Part shown: piece after piece, positions 25,571 through 35,536 of the stretch
How the letters are laid out: each line of letters opens with the position of its first letter
How positions within the stretch are numbered: the first letter of the stretch is position 1
DNA from: Sheuella sp.
GTDB taxonomy: Bacteria; Pseudomonadota; Gammaproteobacteria; Burkholderiales; Burkholderiaceae_B
Reading direction: 5' to 3'
Assembly (NCBI GenBank): GCA_030650995.1
Contig: JAUSCY010000109.1
Coordinates: forward strand, 1-64,000
Length of the DNA stretch: 64,000 nt
The notes under the pieces: generated by a model
Databases searched by the model: none
What the model saw: only the letters and a program-made list of their open reading frames with translations
Told to the model about the DNA's origin: nothing
Program-made: the position numbers and the translations under genes

Positions 25571-27073
25571 CTACTCGCCTCCTTGAGCCATACCGAATAC
25601 TTCTTGATCCGAAGGTATGCCTGGGGCAGGCGTCTGCGCCATACCTTCCCAGCCACCGCCTAGTGCTTTGATCAAGGCGACACTGGCCAGGAACTGATTG
25701 CCATGGATTTGCCATTTCACGCGTAAAGCATTGAGCTGGGTTTGTTGGATCAGTGCGAGAGTCTGGGCATTATCCAGGCCTGCTTCATAGCGGATCAAAC
25801 TGGTTTGATAGGCTTTGATGTAGTTTTTAACGCCCTCGTCCTGCTTGAGTCTGGCGCGGTCATATTGCTGCAGATTACTCATTGCGTCCTGGGTTTCCTG
25901 GATGGCAACAAGAATGGATTGTTTGTAATTTGCCAGCGTGAGTGAATAGCCGGCTTTTGCAAATCGATAGTTAGCGCTGGTTCGTCCTGCATCGAAGATA
26001 GTCTGGGTTGCGCTCAGTCCAATCGCCCAGATCAGCGATGGAGTATTAAACAAGGTAGTCAGACCGGTAGAGTCTGAACCGATGAACGCCGGTGCAATCA
26101 GCAGGGAAGGAAAAAAAGCAGCCTTGGCGACACCAATCTGTGCGTTCGCCGCAGCCATTGCGCGTTCGGCCGCAGCGATGTCAGGACGACGCTCAAGCAA
26201 GGAGGAGGGGAGGCTGACGGGAAATGCAGGTATGGTGGAGGGTAGGCGGCCAGCCGCGACCTTAAAGTTTGCAGCTGGCGATCCTGTTAGCGTTGCCAGC
26301 AGGTTTTCCTGGATATTGCGCTGGGATTTCAAAATTTCCAGCTGGGCACTGGTTGTCTCTGTTAATGCGGTTTGTTGAGACAGCTCTGTGCGTCCTGCAG
26401 CACCTTCGGCATAACGTTTTTCAATAATAGACTTCAGCTTTTCCTGCAAACTTACAACGATTGTCAGAACACGTATTTCTTCATCGTACTGACGCATGAG
26501 AAAGTAAGAGTTCGCAACTTGCGCACTCAGCAATAATTTCACGTTTTCCGTATCCGCAGCAGCTTGTTCCGCAGTGTTGCGAGCAGCCTCTACATCACGC
26601 CTGACCTTTCCCAGCCAGTCTATTTCATAGCTCATCTGTGCGACTGGACGAAACTCATTTTGAACAGTCTGGGAATTAATCGAATCGTAGGTTGTGCCTG
26701 GCCGGTTTGCTGAGGTTTGTGTGCGGGTCCCAACTGCACCTGCGTTGATGGTCGGAAAAAGCGCAGCGCCACGAGCCTGGCTTTGCGCAACAGCCTGATC
26801 GAGTCTGGCAAGGGAGGCCTGCAATGTAAAGTTATCAGATAGTGCTTTGGTCACCAGCCCATCTAGCGTGTCGTCATTAAATGCGGCCCACCACTTGCTT
26901 TTAGGTGCGTCATCCGCAGGGACAGCTTGCTTCCACAGGGAAGGATTTGCACCCGGTAAACTTTTCCAGTTATCAGGCATGTCGGCAAGCGCCGGACGTT
27001 CATAGTCCGGACCGATAGGGGCACAGCCAACACAGGCAAGTGCAATCAGACAGCAGGCAAGCTTACTTTTCAT
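25571..27073 (-). CDS. RND outer-membrane factor 2, NodT-type lipoprotein
   Basis: 500 residues. The lipobox region is ALACVGC, with the lipidated Cys at about 17, followed by APIGPDYERP. SYEIDWLGKVRRDVEAARN and LLERRPDIAAAERAMAAANAQIGVAKAAFFPSL (shown in part here as LLERRPDIAAAERAM) are hallmarks of the outer-membrane efflux family. Its ATG overlaps the adaptor stop. It is the last gene of RND operon 2. Confidence 0.92.
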   Translation of the reverse strand: MKSKLACCLIALACVGCAPIGPDYERPALADMPDNWKSLPGANPSLWKQAVPADDAPKSKWWAAFNDDTLDGLVTKALSDNFTLQASLARLDQAVAQSQARGAALFPTINAGAVGTRTQTSANRPGTTYDSINSQTVQNEFRPVAQMSYEIDWLGKVRRDVEAARNTAEQAAADTENVKLLLSAQVANSYFLMRQYDEEIRVLTIVVSLQEKLKSIIEKRYAEGAAGRTELSQQTALTETTSAQLEILKSQRNIQENLLATLTGSPAANFKVAAGRLPSTIPAFPVSLPSSLLERRPDIAAAERAMAAANAQIGVAKAAFFPSLLIAPAFIGSDSTGLTTLFNTPSLIWAIGLSATQTIFDAGRTSANYRFAKAGYSLTLANYKQSILVAIQETQDAMSNLQQYDRARLKQDEGVKNYIKAYQTSLIRYEAGLDNAQTLALIQQTQLNALRVKWQIHGNQFLASVALIKALGGGWEGMAQTPAPGIPSDQEVFGMAQGGE

Positions 27074-28263
27074 GAGCCACGCTTTGCGGCTGGAGCGGGT
27101 GGGGTTTCGATCACGACTTGCTGACCCGCAATAATGGAGTCAGGTGGGTTCAAGATAACCTGGTCGTTCGCAGTCACGCCACTCCTGATTTCAACAGTCA
27201 TTCCGTAATCGATACCCAGACTGACTTTTTTCTTTTCCGCTTTGCCATCGACAACAACGGCTACATAAGGACCGCCAGCTCCAAAAATCAGGGTGTTCGT
27301 AGGAAGGATCAGCGTATTACCGGTATCGATTTTTAATGCCGCCTCAATGTAGGAACCAGGCATGAGCGCTCGATTGGCATTGGGGACTTCGATATCGACC
27401 TGCAATGTGCGGGTGTTGGTATCAATCGCGCCAGCCGTACGGGCAATACGCGCTTTAATTGGTTTGTCTGGAGCATTTGTCTGAAAGATATCAATCTCTT
27501 CGCCGACTTTCACTTGCGAAGCGCGATCCTGGGGCAAGTAGACATATACATGGAGTCTATCGAGATTTGCCATGGAGAACATGGCTTGCGCCGTGCCGGT
27601 ATTGCCTGCGTTGACCAGATCGCCAACGTTGATATTACGTCGCGTCACGGTGCCATCGAAAGGCGCCACCACAGTACCGAAGTTTTGCTGGTCGCGCAAA
27701 CGTTTAAGAACGGCTTCGGTTTGTTTATAAATGCCCGTTTTTTCATCAAGCTCTTGCTGTGAGACTGCGTCCTGTTCACGTAGTCGCTTCCAGCGCTGGA
27801 AAACAGTCTTGGCGAGTTCAAAGTTTGCAGTCGCTTCTTCGACTTGTTTGTTTATCTCGGGTATATCAAGAATCGCGAGTGTTTCGCCTTTTTTTGCGGT
27901 CTCACCAATGTCTTTGAACCACTGTTTGACATAGCCATTCACGCGTGAATAGATTTGGGCTTCGTTGATGCCAAGCAATGTGCCGGGAAGCACCACTTTG
28001 GACGTGGCACCTGATTGACTGGCAGATACAGGGTTGGTTACCAGCACGTGCAGCAGAACATTTCTTTCGGCGCGCGCAGCCAGCACATCACCATAAGACC
28101 AGCGTGTAAAAAGCGTTTTTCCTAAACCGAACAACATCAAAATCAAAAGGATGATGGTGATATTTCGCGTCATGCGCAAGACCTTCGATTTGCTCTGGTT
28201 GTTATCCGGACCGTGCAAATGGAATTCTGGCAGACCATTATGAGCGTGACGTTGTTCGGTCAT
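27070..28263 (-). CDS. RND efflux periplasmic adaptor 2
   Basis: 397 residues. Membrane anchor at about 31-47 (ITIILLILMLFGLGKTLF) after a polar His-containing N-terminus, so it is probably held by an uncleaved helix. Barrel and lipoyl regions are visible (SRVNGYVKQWFKDIGETAKKG, then FGTVVAPFDGTVTRRNINVG). It overlaps both neighbours by four bases. Its role is to couple the pump at 28260-31457 to the outer-membrane factor at 25571-27073. Confidence 0.92.
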   Translation of the reverse strand: MTEQRHAHNGLPEFHLHGPDNNQSKSKVLRMTRNITIILLILMLFGLGKTLFTRWSYGDVLAARAERNVLLHVLVTNPVSASQSGATSKVVLPGTLLGINEAQIYSRVNGYVKQWFKDIGETAKKGETLAILDIPEINKQVEEATANFELAKTVFQRWKRLREQDAVSQQELDEKTGIYKQTEAVLKRLRDQQNFGTVVAPFDGTVTRRNINVGDLVNAGNTGTAQAMFSMANLDRLHVYVYLPQDRASQVKVGEEIDIFQTNAPDKPIKARIARTAGAIDTNTRTLQVDIEVPNANRALMPGSYIEAALKIDTGNTLILPTNTLIFGAGGPYVAVVVDGKAEKKKVSLGIDYGMTVEIRSGVTANDQVILNPPDSIIAGQQVVIETPPAPAAKRGS

Positions 28264-31200
28264 GTTGATACTTCCGTGTGAGCATGGCGAATAGCAAGCC
28301 AGCGATGAAACGATGCGAATACAACTGGTACAAAAAGCACAGTTGAAACTGTTGCGAAGAGAAGACCGCCAATCACGGCACGGCCAAGCGGAGCGTTTTG
28401 TTCAGAGCCTTCGCCCAGACCGATGGCCATCGGAATCATACCGATGATCATTGCCAACGCTGTCATCAGTACTGGACGCAAGCGTGTAGAGCCAGCCTCC
28501 AGTGCCGCTGATAATGGCGGCAGGCCATCTTTCAGACGCTGTCTGGCGAATGAAACAACCAGCACACTATTGGCGGTGGCAACCCCCATTGTCATAATGG
28601 CCCCCGTTAATGCCGGCACACTCAGATTTGTTCCCGTCAATATCAGCATCCAGGCGATACCCGCTAAAGCGGCAATCAGTGCTGTGATGATGATGAATGG
28701 ATCGAGCCAGGATTGAAAGTTCACTACGATCAATAAGTAAACAAGAATAATCGCACCAATCAGACCCAGGCCCAGGCCAACATAAGAGTTCTTCATGGTT
28801 TCTACCTGACCACGCATGACCATCTTGCTTCCTCGCGGCAGCTCAGGTACGGCTTGATCCATGACGACCTGTATTTCTTTAGCCACGGAGGCTAAATCAC
28901 GTCCGCGGACATTTGCGTAAATATTAATTGAGGGCAAAATGTTGTAGCGGGTCAGAATACTGAACTCAGCTGTTGGTGATGCAGAGACCAGATTGCCAAG
29001 TAACTGCGGACCTTTGCCCGTTGTCGCATTGACTGCAGCCGAGGCCGCAGATGCCGCAGCGTTTGAAGGACCAACGGGCAGTCTCAGTAAGTCATCAAGC
29101 GATTCAATCTTCGACTGAGGCGCTTGGACCTGAATTGAATAGTTAATGCTGTTGGCCGGATTGAGCCAGAAGGATGGTGAGGTTTGCGCGCTGCCTGATA
29201 AAGGAAGCAAAACGTTTTGAGCCAGATCGGCAGGGGTCAGGCCGATACCCTGCATGCGCGCCCGATCCATTTTTAGTGCGATAGAGGGGGTGTCGAGCCG
29301 TTGATGAATATGGACATCCGCCGCGCCTTTGATCGCTGCAATTTTTGTGACAAGTTTTCCTGCCAGCTGCTGGTTGGCCGGGTAGTTTGGCCCCACAATT
29401 TGCACATCAATCGCAGATGGAATTCCAAAGTTCAGAATTTGCGTCACGATATCTGCTGGCTGGAAAAAGAATTCGATGCCAGGGAAATTCTTGCGTAATT
29501 GTGGAATCAGTTCCTCAATATATTCTTCACTTGGACGATGACCTGGTTTAAGCGAGATCAGGATGTCTGCATCAAACGAACCAATCGTGCCTGAGCTGCT
29601 GTAAGAAAGGTTGATACCGCTGTTGGGCAGACCAACGTTATCCAGAATGGATTCCAGTTCTTTTTCTGGAATGACTCTTCGGATCAGTGCCTGCACATTA
29701 TCTGAGATCACCGCTGTTCTTTCGACTCGCGTGCCGCTTGGTGCGCGCATGTGAAGTTTGATCTGACCTGTATCAACGGTTGGAAACAGATCTCGCCCTA
29801 ATAAAAAGAATATGCCACAGGACAAAATACAAAATGTGAGAAAACCTCCAATGAACTGCTTGCGATGCGTCAGCAAGTGGCTGAGCAACAGGACATAATT
29901 GGTGCGAAACTTTTCAAATCCATGATTAAAGCGCTGATGAACCCTGTAAATCCACTTGTTGACGCGGCCGGGCTCTCCCTGATTTCTCAGTAGCAGCAAT
30001 GCCATGGTTGGAACCAGAGTTCTTGAGAGGATGTAGGAGGCCAGCATGGCAAAAATAACGGCCTCTGCGAGTGGCACGAAGAGATAACGTGCTACACCAC
30101 CCAGGAAGAACATCGGCACAAATACAATACAAATACAGAGGGTCGATACGAAGGCTGGAATGGCGATTTCTCCAGCCCCATCCATGATGGACTCGTAAAG
30201 TCCTTTGCCCATATGTAAGTGGCGCTCAATATTTTCAATCGTCACTGTTGCATCATCCACCAGGATACCTACGGCCAGTGCAAGTCCGCCTAGCGTCATG
30301 ATATTGATGGTTTCTCCCAATAACTGCAGGACGATCAAAGAAGAAAAAATAGACAGGGGAATCGAAATTGCAATGATCGTCGTCGTTCGCCAATTACCCA
30401 GAAAGAGCAACAGCATTACTGCGGTCAGCACTGCTGCAATGAGTGCCTCATGTACGACACCAGCGATTGCTTCTTTTACAAAAACGGACTGGTCGGCGAG
30501 TAGTTTGACCTCGATGCCCTCGGGGAGTAATGGTAACAACGAGGGCAGTTTTTCTTTTAGGTTGTTGACGACATCAAGTGTGGAAGCCCCACCGTTTTTA
30601 AGCGCAGTCAGTAGCAGACCACGCTGGCCGTTTTGACGAACAATATTGATCTGTGGAGAAAATCCATCCCGTACGTGCGCGACCTCTCTCAAATATGTTG
30701 TGGCGCCGTTGACCGTTCTGATTGGAATGTCATTCAAACCCTCAATCGATGTCGGTGAGGCATTGAGGGAAATGTTGTATTCGGTATCACCGATTTTGCT
30801 TGTGCCAGATGGCAGTGTCAGGTTTTGTGTTGTGATGGCATTGATCACATCCGAGGAGGTCATGCCTTTTGCAAGCAGCGCCTGGGGATCAATATCGACT
30901 GAAACTGCCCTGACTTTCCCGCCATAGGGAAAGGGCATGGCGATTCCGGGTATGGTTACGATCTGGGGGCGAAGGATATTGAGCGCAGAGTCAAAGAGTT
31001 CTTTTTCAGATAGCGTTGTGCTCGATATTCCCAACTGAATAACCGGGATCGCAGAGGCGGTGTATTTGATGACAAGCGGAGGTGTGGTGCCGGGAGGCAT
31101 CTGTCTCAAGGAGGATTGGGATACAGCCACAATCTGTGAAATAGCCGTTTGGATATTGACGTTTGGCTGGAAATAAATCTTGATGATGGCAATGCCGCTG

Positions 31201-31457
31201 AGAGACTGTGATTCGATGTGCTCGATATCGTTGACCGTCGTTGTCAGTATGCGCTCGTGATTCTGTGTAATACGGTTACCCATCTGTTGTGCAGATAAAC
31301 CGTTATAGCTCCAGATCACGCTTACTACGGGAATATTGATCTCTGGCAGCACATCCATCGGTGTGCGCATAATGGCCAGAGGCGTTGATAGCAAAATTAG
31401 AATAGCCATCACGATAAACGTGTACGGTTTCTCTAGCGCTGTTCGTACGATCCACAT
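28260..31457 (-). CDS. RND efflux permease 2
   Basis: 1065 residues, beginning WIVRTALEKPYTFIVMAIL. The Asp pair of the proton relay is in LAVGILVDDATVTIENIER, and the second-half signature TMGVATANSVLVVSFARQ is present. It is divergent from the HAE1 pump at 18331, and the alanine-rich segment around SNAASAASAAV in the second periplasmic half is unusual. The operon order is pump, adaptor, outer-membrane factor, the reverse of the more usual adaptor-first order seen in RND operon 1. The substrate is unknown. A candidate operator lies at 31531-31547. Confidence 0.93.
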   Translation of the reverse strand: MWIVRTALEKPYTFIVMAILILLSTPLAIMRTPMDVLPEINIPVVSVIWSYNGLSAQQMGNRITQNHERILTTTVNDIEHIESQSLSGIAIIKIYFQPNVNIQTAISQIVAVSQSSLRQMPPGTTPPLVIKYTASAIPVIQLGISSTTLSEKELFDSALNILRPQIVTIPGIAMPFPYGGKVRAVSVDIDPQALLAKGMTSSDVINAITTQNLTLPSGTSKIGDTEYNISLNASPTSIEGLNDIPIRTVNGATTYLREVAHVRDGFSPQINIVRQNGQRGLLLTALKNGGASTLDVVNNLKEKLPSLLPLLPEGIEVKLLADQSVFVKEAIAGVVHEALIAAVLTAVMLLLFLGNWRTTTIIAISIPLSIFSSLIVLQLLGETINIMTLGGLALAVGILVDDATVTIENIERHLHMGKGLYESIMDGAGEIAIPAFVSTLCICIVFVPMFFLGGVARYLFVPLAEAVIFAMLASYILSRTLVPTMALLLLRNQGEPGRVNKWIYRVHQRFNHGFEKFRTNYVLLLSHLLTHRKQFIGGFLTFCILSCGIFFLLGRDLFPTVDTGQIKLHMRAPSGTRVERTAVISDNVQALIRRVIPEKELESILDNVGLPNSGINLSYSSSGTIGSFDADILISLKPGHRPSEEYIEELIPQLRKNFPGIEFFFQPADIVTQILNFGIPSAIDVQIVGPNYPANQQLAGKLVTKIAAIKGAADVHIHQRLDTPSIALKMDRARMQGIGLTPADLAQNVLLPLSGSAQTSPSFWLNPANSINYSIQVQAPQSKIESLDDLLRLPVGPSNAAASAASAAVNATTGKGPQLLGNLVSASPTAEFSILTRYNILPSINIYANVRGRDLASVAKEIQVVMDQAVPELPRGSKMVMRGQVETMKNSYVGLGLGLIGAIILVYLLIVVNFQSWLDPFIIITALIAALAGIAWMLILTGTNLSVPALTGAIMTMGVATANSVLVVSFARQRLKDGLPPLSAALEAGSTRLRPVLMTALAMIIGMIPMAIGLGEGSEQNAPLGRAVIGGLLFATVSTVLFVPVVFASFHRWLAIRHAHTEVST

Positions 31458-31755
31458 CCTGAGTCTTACCTAGGTGAAGCTTGCGCTATTTTGCTGAAAA
31501 GAAAGAATGCTGAAGAATGAAAAAAACTAATTACCACTAATTGGTAAAAGTTTTGAGTATAGAGAAAAGCCTCTCTATTGAACAGATTGATTTTTGACTG
31601 GCAAAAGTGAATTCAGTTCCAATTTGTCCAGAGAACAAAATGGATTGTCAGTTATACCAATCAGGCTATCAGATATATCAATTAAGCCCCTTCAGATAAA
31701 GGAATATTTATCTTTTTGGAGGCTTGGTCATTGAATATTTTTATTGCAGATCGTA
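31458..31755. other. Intergenic region upstream of RND operon 2
   Basis: 298 bases, A/T-rich, with no open frame I would support. It should contain the minus-strand promoter of RND operon 2 and the 3' region of the SGNH hydrolase gene. The only clear element is the inverted repeat at 31531-31547. Confidence 0.6.
31531..31547. promoter_or_regulatory. Inverted repeat TTACCA-N5-TGGTAA upstream of RND operon 2
   Basis: A perfect 6-bp inverted repeat with a 5-base spacer (TTACCA, CTAAT, TGGTAA), 74 bases upstream of the pump start. Its spacing and half-site match the motif at 7027-7043. Candidate binding site of an unidentified regulator. Confidence 0.4.
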
Positions 31756-33081
31756 TTAGGGTTTTACCTGTCGCCTACCAGCAACCAAATCCAGGTCAAT
31801 TGAGTGGCCCATCGCGTGGTATCCGGCCCGGTTTGGGTGCAATTTGTCTCCCACGCCTCCCACGGTGCTGTCAGGAACAAACTCGGGTCGCATTTGACCA
31901 GTTGTTGTATCCAGTGTCACAGCATCAAAATCGATCACGCCTACAAACATATCCGAGTTGCGGATAAAGTTGTTCAAGGTCTGGCGTTTTTCGTCCTGTG
32001 CGGGAAAACCATGCGCTGCACTGGTACTGCCCAGCGCCGAACCAACCGTTGCGCCGATGACGCGAATGCCGGCCTGATTCAATCTCTTGACGCCTTCGGT
32101 CAGTTGCGTAATGACTTTTTCAGGTGTCGCCATACCGTTTTTACTGAAGTCATTGATGCCTTCGAGCCAGATCAGTGTATTCACGCCGGACAGACTGAGT
32201 ACGTCACGCTCTAAGCGCGCCGAGGAGGAGGGGCCTCCAGCGAAAGGTTTGGTCGGTGAGTATTCAGCGGGCCCGGCAATCTGATTACCGCCAATGCCTG
32301 CATTCAGTACTACGATTTTGTGACCATACTGATGTCTCAGGCGACGCGCAAGCACATCGGGCCAGCGATCGTCCCCATTCATTGTCGAAGCTGTTCCATC
32401 TGTGATGGAGTCTCCGAAAGCAACGATCACCTGAGTATCAGGGGCAGCTTTCATATCTACAGCATCCAGAAAAAACCAGGAGGCTGTCGTAAACGAGAAT
32501 GCAGACTCGCTTTCGTTGTTGGACTGCATGCCGGCTTCTGGTGGCGTGACATAGGAAGTTGTTAGGGCTTTAGCGTGCCAAGTCATTGGACCGCTTGTGT
32601 TGGGAATATAAAAACTGACTGCGAGTTTTTTCCCATCCAGAAACTGTTGGTTCGCCTTGGTCACAAAAGGCAGATCAACTGCGTCGCTCCAAACCGACTC
32701 ACCCGCAGGCACTGTAATGGATTTTTTGCCTTTGAAGGTCGCAGCGCGGTTAGTGCCAGGCACCAGTTCTGCGCTGCCGAGTTGCAGGCCGATGTATACA
32801 TCAGAAAATGTGACGGCTTGAGTGCCCATTGCATTCGATAAGCGCACCCGCGTTTGATTACTCCACAGATCGGGTTTGACCATCATCCTGAATGACTGGT
32901 TGTTCGCACCATTTGCCGGTGATGGAAACACCACGCTCATGTTGGGTTGGGCAGAAGGGTTGCCCGTAGGGTACGGACCTTGCACAGATGCAATCCAGCT
33001 CGTGACCCACTTCTGAGGTTCTGCCCAGGCACTTTGCATATTCAATACCATCAGCGTGATCAAAGTGAAAAAAAGACGCAT
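31756..33081 (-). CDS. Exported SGNH/GDSL hydrolase
   Basis: 441 residues with a signal peptide (about 1-20, ending SAWA). The catalytic block I Ser is in FGDSITDG, the block II Gly in NAGIGGNQI, block III Asn in EGINDF and the Asp-His pair in DKLHPNRAGYHAMG. An N-terminal beta-rich region of about 200 residues precedes the hydrolase domain, as in secreted polysaccharide- or rhamnogalacturonan-acetylesterase-like SGNH proteins. It probably removes acetyl or other ester groups from extracellular polymers. It is divergent from the thiol dioxygenase. Confidence 0.87.
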   Translation of the reverse strand: MRLFFTLITLMVLNMQSAWAEPQKWVTSWIASVQGPYPTGNPSAQPNMSVVFPSPANGANNQSFRMMVKPDLWSNQTRVRLSNAMGTQAVTFSDVYIGLQLGSAELVPGTNRAATFKGKKSITVPAGESVWSDAVDLPFVTKANQQFLDGKKLAVSFYIPNTSGPMTWHAKALTTSYVTPPEAGMQSNNESESAFSFTTASWFFLDAVDMKAAPDTQVIVAFGDSITDGTASTMNGDDRWPDVLARRLRHQYGHKIVVLNAGIGGNQIAGPAEYSPTKPFAGGPSSSARLERDVLSLSGVNTLIWLEGINDFSKNGMATPEKVITQLTEGVKRLNQAGIRVIGATVGSALGSTSAAHGFPAQDEKRQTLNNFIRNSDMFVGVIDFDAVTLDTTTGQMRPEFVPDSTVGGVGDKLHPNRAGYHAMGHSIDLDLVAGRRQVKP

Positions 33082-33281
33082 CAGCTGTCTCCATTGGTTT
33101 TATTAATTTATATTGTTTTGATATTAGGCAAGGGTATTGGTTCGTGTCAACGCAAACCTTCAAGCATATATAAAGAGCTGGTGAAATATCTTCTTTTAAT
33201 AATGGAACCCGCGATTTAGGGGCGGTGATTGTCTTGCATTAAACTCAAACAAAATATTGAACTATCGCGAGACTACCCCCT

Positions 33282-33854
33282 ATGCAAAACCAAAAACTAT
33301 TAACTTTCGTGCAGGCCATGAGTCGGTTGTTACTGAACGACCCGACCGAAAAAATAATCCTGGCCGAGGGGAGAGGATTGTTGTCGACGCTGGTCGCAGA
33401 AGATGACTGGTTGCCTGAGATGTTTACGCATCCTCATCCGCAGCATTACCAGCAATATCTCCTTTATGCCGATCCGTTAGACAGATTTTCGATGGTGAGC
33501 TTTGTGTGGGGGGCAGGTCAAAAGACCCCTATACACGATCATTTGACCTGGGGACTGATTGGAATGTTGCGCGGCCAGGAAATCGATACGCACTATTTCA
33601 AGCAAACCAATGGTAGCTATCAACCTGGCCAGAGCCATATTCTTGTGCCGGGCGAAGTTTGCTCTGTATCGCCGGCAACACAAGATGTGCACGTTGTTTC
33701 TAATTACTATGCTGATCAATCCTCCATCAGCATCCATGTCTACGGCGGCAATATCGGACGCATTAAGCGTCATGTGTTTGATCCCATGACAGGTGCACCG
33801 AAAGAATTCATCTCTGGATACGGCAACGCTGTCGTCCCGAACCTTTGGAATTGA
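33282..33854 (+). CDS. Thiol dioxygenase, 3-mercaptopropionate dioxygenase type
   Basis: 190 residues of the cysteine dioxygenase cupin family. Iron ligands are His 85 and His 87 in TPIHDHLTWGLIG and His 137 in DVHVVSN. The outer-sphere triad Ser150-His152-Tyr154 is in SISIHVYGG. At the position of the substrate-carboxylate Arg of mammalian enzymes the protein has HYQQYLL, with Gln 57, which is the mark of the 'Gln-type' bacterial enzymes that prefer 3-mercaptopropionate (family knowledge recalled, not searched). It would oxidise the thiol to a sulfinic acid with O2. The next gene encodes a rhodanese protein and starts 17 bases later. Confidence 0.87.
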   Translation: MQNQKLLTFVQAMSRLLLNDPTEKIILAEGRGLLSTLVAEDDWLPEMFTHPHPQHYQQYLLYADPLDRFSMVSFVWGAGQKTPIHDHLTWGLIGMLRGQEIDTHYFKQTNGSYQPGQSHILVPGEVCSVSPATQDVHVVSNYYADQSSISIHVYGGNIGRIKRHVFDPMTGAPKEFISGYGNAVVPNLWN

Positions 33855-33871
33855 AAGGGACATTACAGACC

Positions 33872-35527
33872 ATGAAGCAGTTCAATCAAAACATTCAATA
33901 TTGCGGGTATCAGGACGTACGTGCGGATTTACTGGAAAAGAACGAGATAGCTTTTCTCGATGTGCGTGAAGAGGATCCGCATGCTCGATCACATCCTCTG
34001 TTTGCGGCTAACTTTCCTTTGTCCCGCATCGAACAGGATGCTTACTCAAAATTACCCCGGCGTGATGTGCGTATCGTGACGTTTGATGCAGGGGATCATC
34101 CTGAGGTGGAGTTGTCAGACGCTTATCTGGGCGCTAGGCGCCTGGTTCAGCTTGGATACACGAATGTTTCGGTATTTGCGGGTGGGCTCAGATCCTGGGC
34201 AGATGCGGGGGGTGAGTTATTTATTGATGTGAATGTGCCCAGCAAGTCCTTTGGTGAGTTAGTGGAATCAAAGGTTCATACGCCTTCATTATCCGCTGAG
34301 GAGGTCAAAGCATTGATCGACTCAAAAGCAGATGTAATGATTCTGGATGCGCGTCGCTTCGATGAGTACAACACGATGAATATTCCAACCTCTACAAGTT
34401 GCCCCGGGGCGGAGTTAGTGTTGCGGGTTGCAGAGCTGGTACCTCGTCCCGAAACGCGGGTCATTGTGAATTGCGCGGGTCGGACACGGAGCATTATTGG
34501 TACACAGTCACTGATCAATGCAGGCATCCCGAACCAGGTGAATGCCTTACGAAATGGCACAATTGGCTGGACACTTGCTGGTCAGGCACTCGATCATGGG
34601 CAAACTAGAAAATATTTCGAAGTATCTGAGCAGGCAAAGCTGAGTGCGAGCAAACGTGCACGTCATGTGGCCGATCGCGCCGGTGTAAAACGTGCCAGTA
34701 TTTCTGAGTTGAAATCGTGGCGCCAGCAATCTGTCAGGACAACATATTTTTTCGATACCAGAGCACCCGAAGAGTTTATTTCAGGTCATATCCCTGGATT
34801 TCGATCTACGCCAGGCGGACAGCTAGTCCAGGAAACTGAAATGGTCGCGCCTGTGCGCGGAGCCAGAATTGTGCTTGTCGATAGCGATGGCGTGCGTGCC
34901 AATATGACGGCGTCCTGGCTTGCTCAAATGGCATGGGATGTTTATGTGCTGGATGATTTGGTGCTGAGCGATTTCAATGAACAGGGCAGCTGGCAAGCAA
35001 TCATGCCTGGCCTGCCTCCCGTCGCTGGAACAGATGCCACAGCGTTATCTTCAGGACTAAGGAAGTCTCCGAGCGGTGACGGAGCGTCTGTGATGGATAT
35101 CCTGGTGATCGATTTGGCCAAGCATGCAGAGTATGTGCGTGGTCATATTCCTGGTGCGAGATATGTATTACGGTCACAATTTAAGCAGGCATTGACCGAT
35201 TTGCCGTTGGCCAGGTGTTACGTACTGACTTGTCCAGATGGTGCGCAGTCAGCATTTGCTTTTGAAGAAATCAAACAGCTTTTGCTAAGTCGATCAGCTG
35301 CCCAAGTCGAAGTATTGTCTGGCGGTACTAAAGCCTGGAGTACCGCAGGCTATCAGCTTGAAACCGGGGCGACCCATTTAATTTCCGATCCCATCGATCG
35401 GTATAAGCGCCCTTATGAAGGGACAAGCGTTTCACGCGAAGCCATGCAAGCTTATCTCGACTGGGAGTTTGGCTTAGTTGAGCAATTAGGAAAAGATGGA
35501 ACACATCATTTCTGGGTGCTCGAATAA
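33872..35527 (+). CDS. Four-domain rhodanese-like protein
   Basis: 551 residues from the ATG at 33872; an upstream TTG frame at 33845 overlaps the dioxygenase gene and is unlikely. Four rhodanese folds follow one another (about 10-115, 140-240, 275-380, 408-500). Domain 2 has an active-site loop Cys 201 in NCAGRTRS and domain 4 a Cys 454 in LTCPDGAQS; domains 1 and 3 lack a Cys in that loop (TFDAGDHPE, LVDSDGVRAN) and are probably structural. No signal peptide is visible. With the dioxygenase it may process sulfinate- or sulfane-sulfur products in the cytoplasm (inference). Confidence 0.88.
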   Translation: MKQFNQNIQYCGYQDVRADLLEKNEIAFLDVREEDPHARSHPLFAANFPLSRIEQDAYSKLPRRDVRIVTFDAGDHPEVELSDAYLGARRLVQLGYTNVSVFAGGLRSWADAGGELFIDVNVPSKSFGELVESKVHTPSLSAEEVKALIDSKADVMILDARRFDEYNTMNIPTSTSCPGAELVLRVAELVPRPETRVIVNCAGRTRSIIGTQSLINAGIPNQVNALRNGTIGWTLAGQALDHGQTRKYFEVSEQAKLSASKRARHVADRAGVKRASISELKSWRQQSVRTTYFFDTRAPEEFISGHIPGFRSTPGGQLVQETEMVAPVRGARIVLVDSDGVRANMTASWLAQMAWDVYVLDDLVLSDFNEQGSWQAIMPGLPPVAGTDATALSSGLRKSPSGDGASVMDILVIDLAKHAEYVRGHIPGARYVLRSQFKQALTDLPLARCYVLTCPDGAQSAFAFEEIKQLLLSRSAAQVEVLSGGTKAWSTAGYQLETGATHLISDPIDRYKRPYEGTSVSREAMQAYLDWEFGLVEQLGKDGTHHFWVLE

Positions 35528-35536
35528 TTTTTATCA

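Noticed and set aside
31694-31717. AGATAAA-N6-TTTATCT followed by four T, a possible terminator
   Set aside because: The stem is only A/T-rich, and on the strand of the adjacent gene (minus) the T-run precedes the hairpin rather than following it.
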